A DNA stretch of 64,000 nucleotides from Glandiceps talaboti (lineage: Eukaryota > Hemichordata > Enteropneusta > Spengelidae). The number at the start of each line of letters is the position of its first letter. Position 1 is the stretch's first letter. A program made the translations under genes and the position numbers. The notes under the pieces were generated by a model. That model searched no databases, was not told the origin of the DNA, and worked only from the letters and a program-made list of their open reading frames with translations. The DNA lies in NCBI RefSeq assembly GCF_964340395.1, contig NC_135566.1, positions 20,722,297 through 20,786,296 of the forward strand, given 5' to 3'. Below are positions 17,753 to 30,410 of this stretch, piece by piece.

Positions 17753-20700
17753 AATTCCCTAGTATATGATGTTTTTCTATTTGCTGAATTACATTATAGC
17801 TTGTATAAATTATCTTCCAGCCTGAGAGGGACGGCTTTAATATATTCTCTCACACAATTTACTATGTCTTCAGAAATGCCAAAGTATAGATATGCCAGAC
17901 AGGGATTGTAGAAAATCCATGTATCAGTGTATCAGTAAATTTGCATAGCATTGAAGACAATCTAGTCAAATTCTACCCCTCTGTAAGCCCTACTGTGTTA
18001 TGTAGTGTATAGAAGGCTGATATAGGAGAGCTAAGCTGTATAGTAGATGTATGAGGGAACAATCTCCCCACCACTACCACCCCACCCCTCCATTACTTCA
18101 GAATATGGTTACCGTACATATACCTCACTTTCAATTGTTGCTTTGACCTGTGAGACACCCAGTTTGTTCAAACATCTCCCCTATTACTGTTGTTGTAGGC
18201 TCTACTGTTGTATGAACAATTTACCAATACTGTCCTAAAACAGAGAGGTGTCGAGGGTTCAGTGTATTATTTTCCCAATTATTTCATTTTTTATCAAATT
18301 TGAAATGCATTGCAATGTTTTTACTATTTTTACAATATTTATACAAGTATGGGTGCAATGAATGGTGGCAATGTGTAATTAGATCATTTTTGTAGTAAAT
18401 TATGCAATGAATGAAAAAAGGAACACTTTAAATTTGTAATGATTTGGAAAATAAATGATATACCTTGTATATTCAATGTGGTTGTTGTCATTTTCTTGTT
18501 AAGTTCTGTTGTTGGAGAAATGAAAATAGTCAAAGACAGGTTTAAACTTGCACAAACTGAGTTTATCAACTTTTTACTCAAGTGAAAATACTTGCATAGA
18601 ACCTTGATTCAACTATTCTAGTGTAATGCCTGTCAGTGCATGCTTTCTGTGACATTACAATCGTCTCCTGGCATAGTTGGAATAGTTGATTACATTACGA
18701 GTTTCCTCTACAGTTTTAGCACAACTCACTGAGGTTATTCAGTAGGGCTATAGTCATCACAAAATGTATGTACAGGTGTGTGTGTGTGTGTGTGTGTGTA
18801 AACAACTTAAAATCAAAACCAGAATACTGAATGCCTTGATATTTGGTGGAGACATTACTTTGGATGTGTAGATGAAAATTGTTCAGATGAAATGAAAGCA
18901 ATCCAATCAGTGGTTTTCAAGTTATGTTTAATAGAGTGACTTTCTACCCAATCTTTCTGTGGTAAAGTGCCAGCTCCAACATACGGTGTTACATAATGCA
19001 ATCTGATCACACTGGCCATAGTCCAATCTTGATTCTCACAAGACTGGTCTGATGGACTTGCACTTACATGTGTATTTGAATAAGGCTGAAATGTTCATTC
19101 AGTCAGTGTGGGCCATCATATTTCAGTAAGCTTTCCTGACAATTCTCATTTTCCAGTATCAAATGAATAACAAAACCCACCTAAATTGGGGCATTTATAT
19201 TTGTAATCAAAACCCATGCACCCACCCTCCAAAATAATAAGTATTTGAGTTTTAGTAAAAAATTAAAACTTCAACTCTACTTGGTAGATCTACATACTAA
19301 AAGCAATACATTCGTTATAAAACAACAGCATGGATTCAGTTGTGCTACAATGCCATTGGCGCTATTTTTTATACATATGATAGACTACATCATCCGGGAT
19401 TATTTATACAATTATATCTTGATAACAAATTTGAATTCAGTCAATTGCAAGTGACGATGTTGCTTCCAAGAACATTGCACTTGGCCAACAAAACGAGATT
19501 CTTTCAAGGAGGGAAGTACACTTCTCATACAGTGACGTATGGAGTTAAATGGATTGATGTTGTTGAATGATTGAGTATAAATGTGACGTCATCGTTGATG
19601 TTGACGTTCGATCTTTATACCATGATCAAGGAACAACGTTCACTTTATTCAGGTAAAGTATAATATAATCATGTCTTTTCCCTGTTTTAAAATGCGGGGT
19701 CATCGGAGAATAAGACAGCATTCAATTTGTAACATTCGCCACATATAAACAGACATAATAGTGAAACAATCACCAAATACAGTCATAGAATCTTAAAGTT
19801 GCCGTTTAAAACACGGTTGCCAGTAACTCTTTTGAGTTGATTTTAATGTTATTTGTGTTCAACACAAATAGATGAACGGACAAAGCCTGCATTGTTCTAC
19901 TCGATATTGGCTGGTAGACATATCATGCTAGTCAGTCTAATAGGACAGAGGTCAGGTAGTCATCTCTCGTAACTATATTTACATATTTATATTCGGCTCA
20001 TTGCCAGTTTGATTACAGTTTGGTATTGCTGCAGCTAAGTTTATGTTACGATAAATATTTATTAAATAACGTTATACAAGTTTACGTCGTAAGTAACAAT
20101 ACTTTTCCACGGTCATATAAACCACTCGACTGCACAAGTCAATGATTTGGGATATGTCAATGGTAATGCACACAGTACCTGTAACAGATCATTTTATTTT
20201 TTTATTTATTTTACTCTTGCAAAAGTTAGAAGTAACTTAAGTTGCCAACGAAATAAAGATATTTTGGATGTAATTAGGTAATTTATATTGTCTGTCAATA
20301 TAATTAACTGTCCAAGGTGAGATTATAACTTATGTGAATCCCTAGCAACTTCTCTACCGCTGATATGGAGACAGAATTACATTGAATGAAAAGTAAGGCT
20401 TGGTTTGTTTGTTTCTACTATAATGTATGGTTGGTCAATCAACGATACAGTGTAAACACTGTGCGAAATTAACGAATTTTCTCATTGATTAATTGACTAC
20501 AGTGCATCATGTTGAAAGCATCGCTAATTGGAAAGGGAAAAAACCAATTGCCATTTTAAAAGATATCATAAACTATAAGTTATAATGTCTGTAACTGAGG
20601 TTCAATAGATGACTCAAATAAGTCTGCAAGAATATGAATAGTGATATATATATTTATTTGCCCATTACCTAAAATATAATTAAAGAAAACCACAAATCTG

Positions 20701-21534
20701 CCCTGTTGGCTGCACCGTTGGCTGCTCCACGGCTTAGGGAAGATATCTACGTTCTATAGAGGCGATGCTGTATTCTGCAGGTTACTGACAATACAGAATG
20801 ATATAATGGAAAATCATAATGTCGGTATTAAAGTATGGCGATATAAATAGTGAACCAGAAACGAGAAGATTGGGGAATTCAATGCTCTTCTAGAAAATTT
20901 TATATATTTGACATAAGACGAGTTTCCTTAACACCACTAGACTCACTCGTTTCACCTACCTCAAGTATGTACATTTATTTGATGTGAATGGGAATGACTG
21001 TAGGTGACGTCACTAGCCTAATTAGTAGTCATGTCAAAACAGGGATTTATTAGGTCATTTGCTCTGTTAATATGTGACTGGGTATTATCTGAAGTGGGAA
21101 AATATTACAAAGTTGTCCAGTAAGGATTGCAGCAGAAGACATCGACGTCGTATTGAGTACGTGTATGCTATTTGTCAATGAAAACTTTTTCTTTTCTTTT
21201 CTTTTAAATGAACAGTTTGTTGATCATAGAATGAAGTAGACGACAAGATCGAGTTCACTAAATCATGTATCACAATACGACTTGCAGGCTCAATTTTTCA
21301 GTCAGTTCGAAAAGTATATTAAGTTGAAGTCGCCGTATCATGTTAGAACCGTGTTATGATTACACTGGACTCAAATCGCATCATGTGAATACTGAGTGAT
21401 CATAAAATAATTAAGCTTAAACTAAACAGTACTTGCTGAAGTAAAGGGAATGGCAATTTATTAGCCTCGGCTGATCAAAAGTTACCATGGATTTAGAATA
21501 ACAGAAAGGAAGGATATACTAATCTAATCTAATC
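17753..21534. other. Unique AT-rich intergenic or intronic DNA
   Basis: No convincing exon is found. A (TG)n run lies at 18775-18800. Two perfect TGACGTCA palindromes are at 19584-19591 and 21005-21012. Open frames of up to 76 codons show no recognised domain. Confidence 0.4.
18775..18800. repeat. (TG)n microsatellite
   Basis: About 12 uninterrupted TG dinucleotides. Confidence 0.95.
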
Positions 21535-22560
21535 TAATTTTCTTATATAGCGCATTCTATATAACTATCACAATGCGCTTTACAAAGCACAGAAAAACGA
21601 GTACAAAAACAGACTCAAGCGAAAGTCTTATTGAAGAAATAGGTCTTAAGACCTGATTTAAATGCCTGGAGTGACACTCTGCAAATACGATGGCAGAGCA
21701 TTCCACAAGTGTGCGGCACAAATTGAGAATGCTCTGTCACCATAAAAAGCAGTATTTATTGCTGAGTGGTTGGTGTAAGTAAATTTCGTTCCGTGAGTTA
21801 CTGCGTAAAGCACGGCTGGAGCTACGAGGGGTAAGTAACTGACTAAGATAGCCGGGTGCAAAACCATGAAGTACTTTGAATGTTAAGCAGAGAATTTTAA
21901 ATTCTGCACGCTGTTGTACTGGTAGCCAGTGTAACACTTTGAGAAAAGGGGTAATGTGATTATAGTTCTCTCTAATAACTAAGCGAGCTGCAGAATTCTG
22001 AATCATTTGAAGTTTCCGAATCTCTTATGGTGGAAGGCCAAACAGTAAACTATTACAATAATCTAGACGTTAAGTGACAAAAGCGTGAATAAGTTTCTCA
22101 GTGGAATTTTGATCAAGCAAATTTCTGATTTTACCAATCTTCCAGAGAGCATATGAAGCCGATCTACACATATTAGCCACATGGGCTGACACGCAGTATC
22201 CATAGTGACCCCAAGATTATTAACAATATTAGAGGGGTGTATATAGACATCGCCAATCTGTACATTACAGGGAGGGACAGGGCCTTCACCCGCAAACTTG
22301 GAGGAAAAGTATATCATCTCTGGTTTCCCACCATTGAGAGCAAGCATATTTTCCCGCATCCAGACCCTGATTTCATCAGTACATGACTCAATTTTGACAA
22401 TGGGTACCTGGTCACCCTCACAAGTTATGTAAAGTTGGGAGTCATCAGCATACAACATAGATTCAAGACCATGACGGGTAAATAATGTTCTCCAAGGGTG
22501 CTGTATACAAGCTGGTCCAATAGGGAAAGATATACAGTATAGGTGGCAGGTAGTATAGAT
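21535..22560 (-). mobile_element. CR1/L2-type LINE, 3' fragment with degenerate RT
   Basis: On the - strand the frame gives RHGLESMLYADDSQLYITCE with the YADD catalytic box, then RVWMRENMLALN and VNNLGVTMD of the thumb region. After shifts it continues with IQNSAARLVIRENYNHITPF, LHWLPVQQRAEFKILCL and an AFSICAAHLWNALPSYL end, all typical of the CR1/L2/Jockey C-terminus. The 3' end carries AAAGCGCATT..ATGCGCTATATAAGA and a short TTAGA-type tail (rendered TCTAA on the + strand at 21520-21540). The endonuclease and 5' half are absent, as with 5'-truncated insertions, and several frameshifts make it dead. Confidence 0.85.
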
Positions 22561-23560
22561 GGCAAATCACCATCTCTTCCCTTTAAGGGCCAATTACCAA
22601 CTGTGGTATAACACCATTTCAGCATTTTGATGTCTAGATTTTTCACCACTAATATACTGATATCATTAATTTACATGTATATAATGAGAGTGCATCGTTC
22701 TTATTGGATGAGAGCTCGACGTAACAGTAATACAATTGTGATATATCACAGTTATGGCAATGGTTAAACAGTTAGGATCGTGCATGCGATGTTTTAACAT
22801 AATAACTGAATAAATGTAATATAGCCATGCTTGTAACCGCGTGGGCCTATGGCCTGACCATCTCAAGAGCGAGGATGTGCTAGGAATGTCCTTCTAAGTC
22901 ATCCATGCTCAGCCACACACCATGCTGCAGATTTGTAAAATGTGACCTTCCCTCAATTTCCGCGGCATCCCCTTGTAATTACTGAAGGCTCCCTATTGAA
23001 TAATACGAATGTTAATCAACAGAGTAATTTTTACGGACATGCATAAACTATGAAGCTGGTATACATTTTTTATCACTGATTATTCACACCACAAGGACAA
23101 ATAATAATTTTCCTCACACAATTTACGTATTTACTTACTATCTTCATACAATTTGTATTCACACTTACATCAAGTTCTAAACAAACAACGTCGAGACTAA
23201 AAGCTTTCACATACATTCTGTTTAATGGGGGGGGGGGCTTTAATGTAAAGTATATATGCTGTATTGCGCAATTTGATATTTATTTGATATTGTAGATTTG
23301 TTGTACGATTACACCACTGACGAGTATGAAGGCAAGAACGTTGGAATACATGAACTTGATATCGTTCTTTCTATTTAATAGCTTATAACGAGTGAATGAA
23401 CGAGGACGGATGTAACACGCCATTTAGTGTTGGACATGCATAATACTCGATGCTTAAATAAAGAAATACACGCATTGTATTTATGATGTTGAAAATAAAT
23501 AAATATGTGCATAATACATATATAATTTAGGGATAAAGGATACATTGTAATTTACGCCCG
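22561..23560. other. Unique AT-rich DNA
   Basis: No gene is recognised. A G-run of 10 lies near 23227. The rest is AT-rich without clear repeats. Confidence 0.4.
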
Positions 23561-23564
23561 TGCA

Positions 23565-23736
23565 CACACACACGCACGCACGCACATCCATCCATCCATC
23601 CATCCATCCATCCATCCATCCATACATACATACATACATACATACATACATACATACATACATACACACACACATACATACATACATACATACATACATA
23701 CATACATACATACATACATACATACATACATACATT
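23565..23736. repeat. Compound microsatellite (CACG)n(CATC)n(CATA)n
   Basis: Tetranucleotide blocks change phase once in the middle (CACACACACATA). Open frames on both strands over this block are artefacts. Confidence 0.97.
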
Positions 23737-23739
23737 CCT

Positions 23740-24520
23740 AGTGCTTTTACTAGTAGTGAATTATATTATCATGCGGAGTTTAAAAACAAAATGGAATTCT
23801 CAGTTATATAGTCTTTTCTATATTGTCTTTGTTCATTTAAAACCCATAACACATATATATCTATTAAGAATACAGTTGTCAGACGAAAGCTCGTTGTTCG
23901 GAAAACTAATTTGTAAACCTCTAATAATTCATGGAAACCGTGACAACTAATCCAACAGACAGCTTATGTTATTGTGTCTTGCCTTCAGTCAGCCATGTGT
24001 GTCAATACACGTACAGACGTATCCAGTTCTTTTCATAACTCCCTTGGTACAGACAAGCGATGTGTAGTAACAATTGATGGATTCGTGTTGTTAAGACGAC
24101 ATCGACATACAAGATCTAGCTTACAAAGAAAGGTATCAAGTTCATGTACTATTGGTAGGTGTATTTTTTTCAAATTAAGTTACTCATTAACAATATATTT
24201 CTTTTCATATATTCCCAATTCCTAATTCAATGCATGATGAGTGATCGCTAAGATTGGGTTTGTTTCACGTGATATCGAGTTAAAATTATAGTTGTGTTAA
24301 ATTTTATTTCAATAGTACAATTGTGTGCTGCTGATATATAACTAATTTGTGTTGGATTGTCCCGAGATAGGCATTGGAATCACCTTCCAATGACGAAAGG
24401 ATGACGTAATGTAAGTTGCCAATTTCGTAAGTCTATGCCATCTTGATTCCATGTACCCTTACTAATTTATAGTTGGTTACAAGTATAATCTCTCTGTTCA
24501 CACTACATAGTATCAGTTCT
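23740..24520. other. Unique DNA between microsatellite and 42-bp array
   Basis: Contains an 83-codon frame (23974-24225) with no recognised domain and no splice support. Considered non-coding. Confidence 0.35.
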
Positions 24521-26198
24521 AATTTACACCTCTCTGGTCACACTACACAGTATTCGTTCGACTTTACACTTCTCTCTGTTCACACAATACACTATCAGTT
24601 CTAATTTACACTTCTCTCTGTTCACACTACACACTATCAATTCTAATGTACACTTCTCTCTGTTCACACTACACACTATCAACTCTAATTTACACTTCTC
24701 TCTGTTCACACTACACATTACCAGTCCTAATTTACACTTCTCTCTGTTCACACTACACACTATCAGTTCTAATTTACACTTCTCTCTGTTCACACTACAC
24801 ACTATCAGTTCTAATTTACACTTCTCTCTGTTCACACTACACATTACCAGTCCTAATTTACACTTCTCTCTATTCACACTACACACTATCAGTTCTAATT
24901 TACACTTCTCTCTGTTCACACTACACACTATCAGTTCTAATTTACACTTCTCTCTGTTCACACTACACACTATCAGTTCTAATTTACACTTCTCTCTGTT
25001 CACACTACACACTATCAGTTCTAATTTACACTTCTCTCTGTTCACACTACACATTATCAGTTCTAATTTACACTTCTCTCTATTCACACTACACACTATC
25101 AGTTCTAATTTACACTTCTCTCTGTTCACACTACACACTATCAACTCTAATTTACACTTCTCTCTGTTCACACTACACACTATCAGTTCTAATTTACACT
25201 TCTCTCTGTTCACACTACACATTACCAGTCCTAATTTACACTTCTCTCTGTTCACACTACACACTATCAGTTCTAATTTACACTTCTCTCTATTCACACT
25301 ACACATTATCAGTTCTAATTTACACTTCTCTCTGTTCATACTACACATTATCAGTTCTAATTTACACTTCTCTCTGTTCACACTACACACTATCAGTTCT
25401 AATTTACACTTCTCTCTATTCACACTACACACTATCAACTCTAATTTACACTTCTCTCTGTTCACACTACACACTATCAGCTCTAATTTACACTTCTCTC
25501 TATTCACACTACACATTATCAGTTCTAATTTACACTTCTCTCTGTTCACACTACACACTATCAGTTCTAATTTACACTTCTCTCTGTTCACACTACACAT
25601 TATCAGTTCTAATTTACACTTCTCTCTGTTCACACTACACATTATCAGTTCTAATTTACACTTCTCTCTGTTCACACTACACATTATCAGTTCTAATTTA
25701 CACTTCTCTCTGGTCACACTACACACTATCAGTTCTAATTTACACTTCTCTCTGTTCACACTACACACTATCAGTTCTAATTTACACTTCTCTCTGTTCA
25801 CACTACACACTATCAGTTCTACTTTACACTTCTCTCTGTTCACACTACACACTATCAGTTCTAATTTACACTTCTCTCTGTTCACACTACACACTATCAG
25901 TTCTAATTTACACTTCTCTCTGTTCACACTACACACTATCAGTTCTAATTTACACTTCTCTCTGTTCACACTACACACTATCAGTTCTAATTTACACTTC
26001 TCTCTGTTCACACTACACACTATCAGTTCTAATTTACACTTCTCTCTGTTCACACTACACACTATCAACTCTAATTTACACTTCTCTCTGTTCACACTAC
26101 ACACTATCAACTCTAATTTACACTTCTCTCTGTTCACACTACACACTATCAGTTCTAATTTACACTTCTCTCTGTTCACACTACACACTATCAGTTCT
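24520..26198. repeat. 42-bp minisatellite, about 40 copies, open on both strands
   Basis: Unit ACTTCTCTCTGTTCACACTA then CACACTATCAGTTCTAATTT and AC. Because 42 is divisible by three and the unit lacks stops in one frame of each strand, a 560-codon frame (-) with the 14-residue period ELIVCSVNREKCKL and a 521-codon frame (+) with period YTSLCSHYTLSVLI both run through it. Substitutions fall on all codon positions, so coding is unlikely. The left-edge units are the most degenerate. Confidence 0.97.
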
Positions 26199-26745
26199 TG
26201 GTTCAAATTAATATACTCAACCGATCCGAAAGTAATAGTTTACCGACATGTCACCGACATGATAAGTGAACATTGGAAAACAAAACAACACTGACACTTG
26301 TTATGTACAACTGTACAGACCAGGAACATACCTGTAACAGTACTTGCAGTGTTTAGATTAATGTTACTTGGGCGACATTGCATGTATTACATAGCCTTTG
26401 TTAAAGCCTATGAACTAGCAACAGGCAGGGGTCAGCAGAGGTCAGAGAGTACTATACCTAAAACCCAACAGACGTGACGTGATAGTATTATATAAATACG
26501 AATTAAACATGGATATAAAACAGCTGTTACAAATAATGATATTATCAATAAATCTGATCAATATTGTTTTCTTCACACATCCCAGACTCTTCCTTGGTTG
26601 AAAGGTTATTATACTTTTCAATATACAACATTAATTATCAACTGTTGCAGTTTAGAATTGCAATGAAAGTGGCTTCAGAAGATCCCAAAAACTTAGAATA
26701 TGAAAACGAAAGCATGCCAATTTTACACTTAAGGTGGTTGTATGG
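26199..26745. other. Unique spacer between two minisatellites
   Basis: No recognisable gene. A 95-codon frame at 26564 enters the next array and is attributed to it. Confidence 0.4.
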
Positions 26746-27756
26746 GGCATTCACCTGTATATATTGCCATCTGATAAACTTTCTCTTTAGGTGGTTGTAT
26801 GGGGCATTCACCTGTATGTATTGCCATCTGATAAACTTACACTTTAGGTAGTTGTATGGGTCATTCACCTGTATATATTGCCATCTGATAAACTTACACT
26901 TCAGGTGGTTGTATGGGCCATTCACCTGTATATAATGCCATCTGATAAACTTTCACTTGAGGTGGTTGTATGGGCCATTCACTTGTATATATTGCCATCT
27001 GATAAACTTACAGTTTAGGTGGTTGTATGGGCCATTCATCTGTATATATTGCCATCTGATAAACTTACACTTTAGGTAGTTGTATGGGCCATTCATCTGT
27101 ATATATTGCCATCTGATAAACTTACATTTTAGGTAGTTGTATGGGGCATTCATCTGTATATATTGCCATCTGATAAACTTACACTTTAGGTGGTTGTATG
27201 GGGCATTCACCTGTATGTATTGCCATCTGATAAACTTACACTTTAGGTGGTTGTATGGGCCATTCACCTGTATATATTGCCATCTGATAAACTTACACTT
27301 TAGGTGGTTGTATGGGGCATTCACCTGTATGTATTGCCATCTGATAAACTTACACTTTAGGTAGTTGTATGGGCCATTCACCTGTATGTATTGCCATCTG
27401 ATAAACTTACACTTTAGGTGGTTGTATGGGCCATTCACCTGTATATATTGCCATCTGATAAACTCACACTTTAGGTGGTTGTATGGGGCATTCACCTGTA
27501 TGTATTGCCATCTGATAAACTTACACTTTAGGTAGTTGTATGGGGCATTCACCTGTATATATTGCCATCTGATAAACTTACACTTTAGGTGGTTGTATGG
27601 GGCATTCACCTGTATATATTGCCATCTGATAAACTTACACTTTAGGTAGTTGTATGGGGCATTCACCTGTATGTATTGCCATCTGATAAACTTACACTTT
27701 AGGTGGTTGTATGGGGCATTCACCTGTATATATTGCCATCTGATAAACTTACACTT
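26730..27756. repeat. 57-bp minisatellite, array 1, about 18 copies
   Basis: Unit GTGGTTGTATGGGGCATTCA then CCTGTATATATTGCCATCTG and ATAAACTTACACTTTAG. On the - strand it gives a 19-residue period with a 256-codon frame. Marker variants (TATAATGCC, CTTTCACTTGAGG, TTACAGTTTAGG) occur in the same order in array 2. Confidence 0.97.
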
Positions 27757-27849
27757 GTGACCGTGATATCACAGTGTTGATTATGAAGCATTATAGATAA
27801 AAGATACATCATAAAATTAAATCATATATGTGCGCCTTCTTATCGCCAA

Positions 27850-28020
27850 TGCATTATGTTTTTGAAGCGTGCATTCTTAAGACATTGCCTAATTACCGAA
27901 AACCATTAATTATGCAAATGACTCAAAACATTAAAAGGTACATCAACGGACGCTTGCGTTTGTCATTGTCAAGGTGTGTACCATCTATGTACAATTAACA
28001 TTCCCCACGGAAGGTAAAAC
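27850..28020. mobile_element. HINE-like monomer fragment (also duplicated at 29438-29608)
   Basis: CATTCTTAAGACATTGCCTA followed by ATTACCGAAAACCATTAATT and ATGCAAATGACT matches the reverse orientation of the monomer of about 147 bp described at 35.7-36.5 kb. The stretch ends in CCACGGAAGGTAAAAC, like the 59660 end. Only one monomer and an end remain. Confidence 0.6.
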
Positions 28021-28379
28021 ATGAATCGTAATAACAGTTGTCTGTATTTTACCTCTGTACCATCGTTCAGATATTGGTCTGGTTCTAGAATGTTTTTGAA
28101 AATTCATGACGGTACACGTTAGTTTATCCAGTAATACACTTCCCTGAACCCGTACCTGTTTATAAAAAACGGATGCGAAATGTAGAAATTATATTATAAA
28201 CAATCTAATATTCCCACCCCTGTTGGGAAGACTTGCTAAATTTTGTATTTATATTCAGTGACTTATGACACTAACGAAGAACAGGTGATTTATTCAAAAC
28301 ATATCTTTCGCAATCAAATGTGGAAAAATCAACTTGTGCATACATCATAGTGCTTTCGTGATGAACGTACACAGTGTTA

Positions 28380-28621
28380 TCAAATGTCATGTCCAGCTTT
28401 TGACAATGACTAGTTATAACCCATCAAATGACATATGCCCAGCTATTGACAAGGACTTTTTATAACCCATGAAATGACATATGCCCAGCCATCAAATGAC
28501 ATGTCCAGCTATTGACAAGGACTTGTTATAACTCTTGACAAGGACTTGTTATAACTCTTGACAATGACTACTTATAACCCATCAAATGTCATGTCCAGCT
28601 ATTGACAATGACTAGTTATAA
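28380..28621. repeat. 23-bp-type repeat cluster (ATGTCCAGCTATTGACAA / TTATAACTCTTGACAAGGAC)
   Basis: Short degenerate tandem units ending AGTTATAAC. The cluster is expanded in the second copy. Confidence 0.85.
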
Positions 28622-29343
28622 CTCACCTGTATATATTGCCATCTGATAAACTTTCTCTTTAGGTAGTTGTATGGGTCATTCACCTGTATATATTGCCATC
28701 TGATAAACTTACACTTCAGGTGGTTGTATGGGCCATTCACCTGTATATAATGCCATCTGATAAACTTTCACTTGAGGTGGTTGTATGGGCCATTCACTTG
28801 TATATATTGCCATCTGATAAACTTACAGTTTAGGTGGTTGTATGGGCCATTCATCTGTATATATTGCCATCTGATAAACTTACACTTTAGGTAGTTGTAT
28901 GGGCCATTCATCTGTATATATTGCCATCTGATAAACTTACATTTTAGGTAGTTGTATGGGGCATTCATCTGTATATATTGCCATCTGATAAACTTACACT
29001 TTAGGTGGTTGTATGGGGCATTCACCTGTATGTATTGCCATCTGATAAACTTACACTTTAGGTAGTTGTATGGGGCATTCACCTGTATGTATTGCCATCT
29101 GATAAACTTACACTTTAGGTAGTTGTATGGGGCATTCACCTGTATATATTGCCATCTGATAAACTTACACTTTAGGTGGTTGTATGGGGCATTCACCTGT
29201 ATATATTGCCATCTGATAAACTTACACTTTAGGTAGTTGTATGGGGCATTCACCTGTATGTATTGCCATCTGATAAACTTACACTTTAGGTGGTTGTATG
29301 GGGCATTCACCTGTATATATTGCCATCTGATAAACTTACACTT
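28622..29343. repeat. 57-bp minisatellite, array 2, about 13 copies
   Basis: Same unit and variant order as array 1, with internal units missing. The 180-codon - strand frame is a repeat artefact. Confidence 0.96.
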
Positions 29344-30208
29344 GTGACCGTGATATCACAGTGTTGATTATGAAGCATTATAGATAAAAGATACATCATA
29401 AAATTAAATCATATATGTGCGCCTTCTTATCGCCAATGCATTATGTTTTTGAAGCGTGCATTCTTAAGACATTGCCTAATTACCGAAAACCATTAATTAT
29501 GCAAATGACTCAAAACATTAAAAGGTACATCAACGGACGCTTGCGTTTGTCATTGTCAAGGTGTGTACCATCTATGTACAATTAACATTCCCCACGGAAG
29601 GTAAAACATGAATCGTAATAACAGTTGTCTGTATTTTACCTCTGTACCATCGTTCAGATATTGGTCTGGTTCTAGAATGTTTTTGAAAATTCATGACGGT
29701 ACACGTTAGTTTATCCAGTAATACACTTCCCTGAACCCGTACCTGTTTATAAAAAACGGATGCGAAATGTAGAAATTATATTATAAACAATCTAATATTC
29801 CCACCCCTGTTGGGAAGACTTGCTAAATTTTGTATTTATATTCAGTGACTTATGACACTAACGAAGAACAGGTGATTTATTCAAAACATATCTTTCGCAA
29901 TCAAATGTGGAAAAATCAACTTGTGCATACATCATAGTGCTTTCGTGATGAACGTACACAGTGTTATCAAATGTCATGTCCAGCTTTTGACAATGACTAG
30001 TTATAACCCATCAAATGACATATGCCCAGCTATTGACAAGGACTTTTTATAACCCATGAAATGACATATGCCCAGCCATCAAATGACATGTCCAGCTATT
30101 GACAAGGACTTGTTATAACTCTTGACAATGACTACTTATAACCCATCAAATGTCATGTCCAGCTATTGACAATGACTAGTTATAACTCTTGACAAGGACT
30201 TGTTAAAA
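28622..30208. repeat. Tandem segmental duplication, copy 2
   Basis: Starts with the same variant units as 26750 and carries the same flank. Its 57-bp array (28622-29343) is about five units shorter than array 1, and its 23-bp cluster is longer. The flank identity implies a recent event or an assembly artefact. Confidence 0.88.
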
Positions 30209-30410
30209 CTCTTGACAAGGACTTGTTATAACTCTTGACAAGGACTAGTTATAACCCATCAAATGACATGTTCAGCTATTGACAATGACTACTTATAACC
30301 CATCAAATGTCATGTCCAGCTATTGACAAGGACTTGTTATAACTCTTGACAAGGACTTGTTATAACTCTTGACAACGACTAGTTATAACCCATCAAATGA
30401 CATTTCGATG
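29970..30410. repeat. 23-bp-type repeat cluster, expanded copy
   Basis: Alternating TTATAACTCTTGACAAGGAC and TTATAACCCATCAAATG-CATGTCCAGC units, more numerous than in copy 1. Confidence 0.85.

Larger units (their letters stand above)
26750..28621. repeat. Tandem segmental duplication, copy 1
   Basis: Comprises array 1 and its right flank (27757-28621). The same flank begins again at 29344 with an offset of 1587 bp and appears identical by eye over several hundred bases. The copy ends at the junction near 28622, where 23-bp repeat sequence switches abruptly into mid-unit 57-bp repeat. Confidence 0.88.

Noticed and set aside
23481-23811. Frames over CATA/CATC repeats
   Set aside because: Simple-sequence artefacts open on both strands.
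24524-26211. 560- and 521-codon open frames as repetitive protein genes
   Set aside because: Both strands are open because the 42-bp unit lacks stops and is divisible by three; no start context, splice signals or codon bias supports a gene.
26953-29310. 256- and 180-codon frames as a duplicated repeat-protein gene
   Set aside because: Explained by the 57-bp unit (19 codons) and the segmental duplication of the array.
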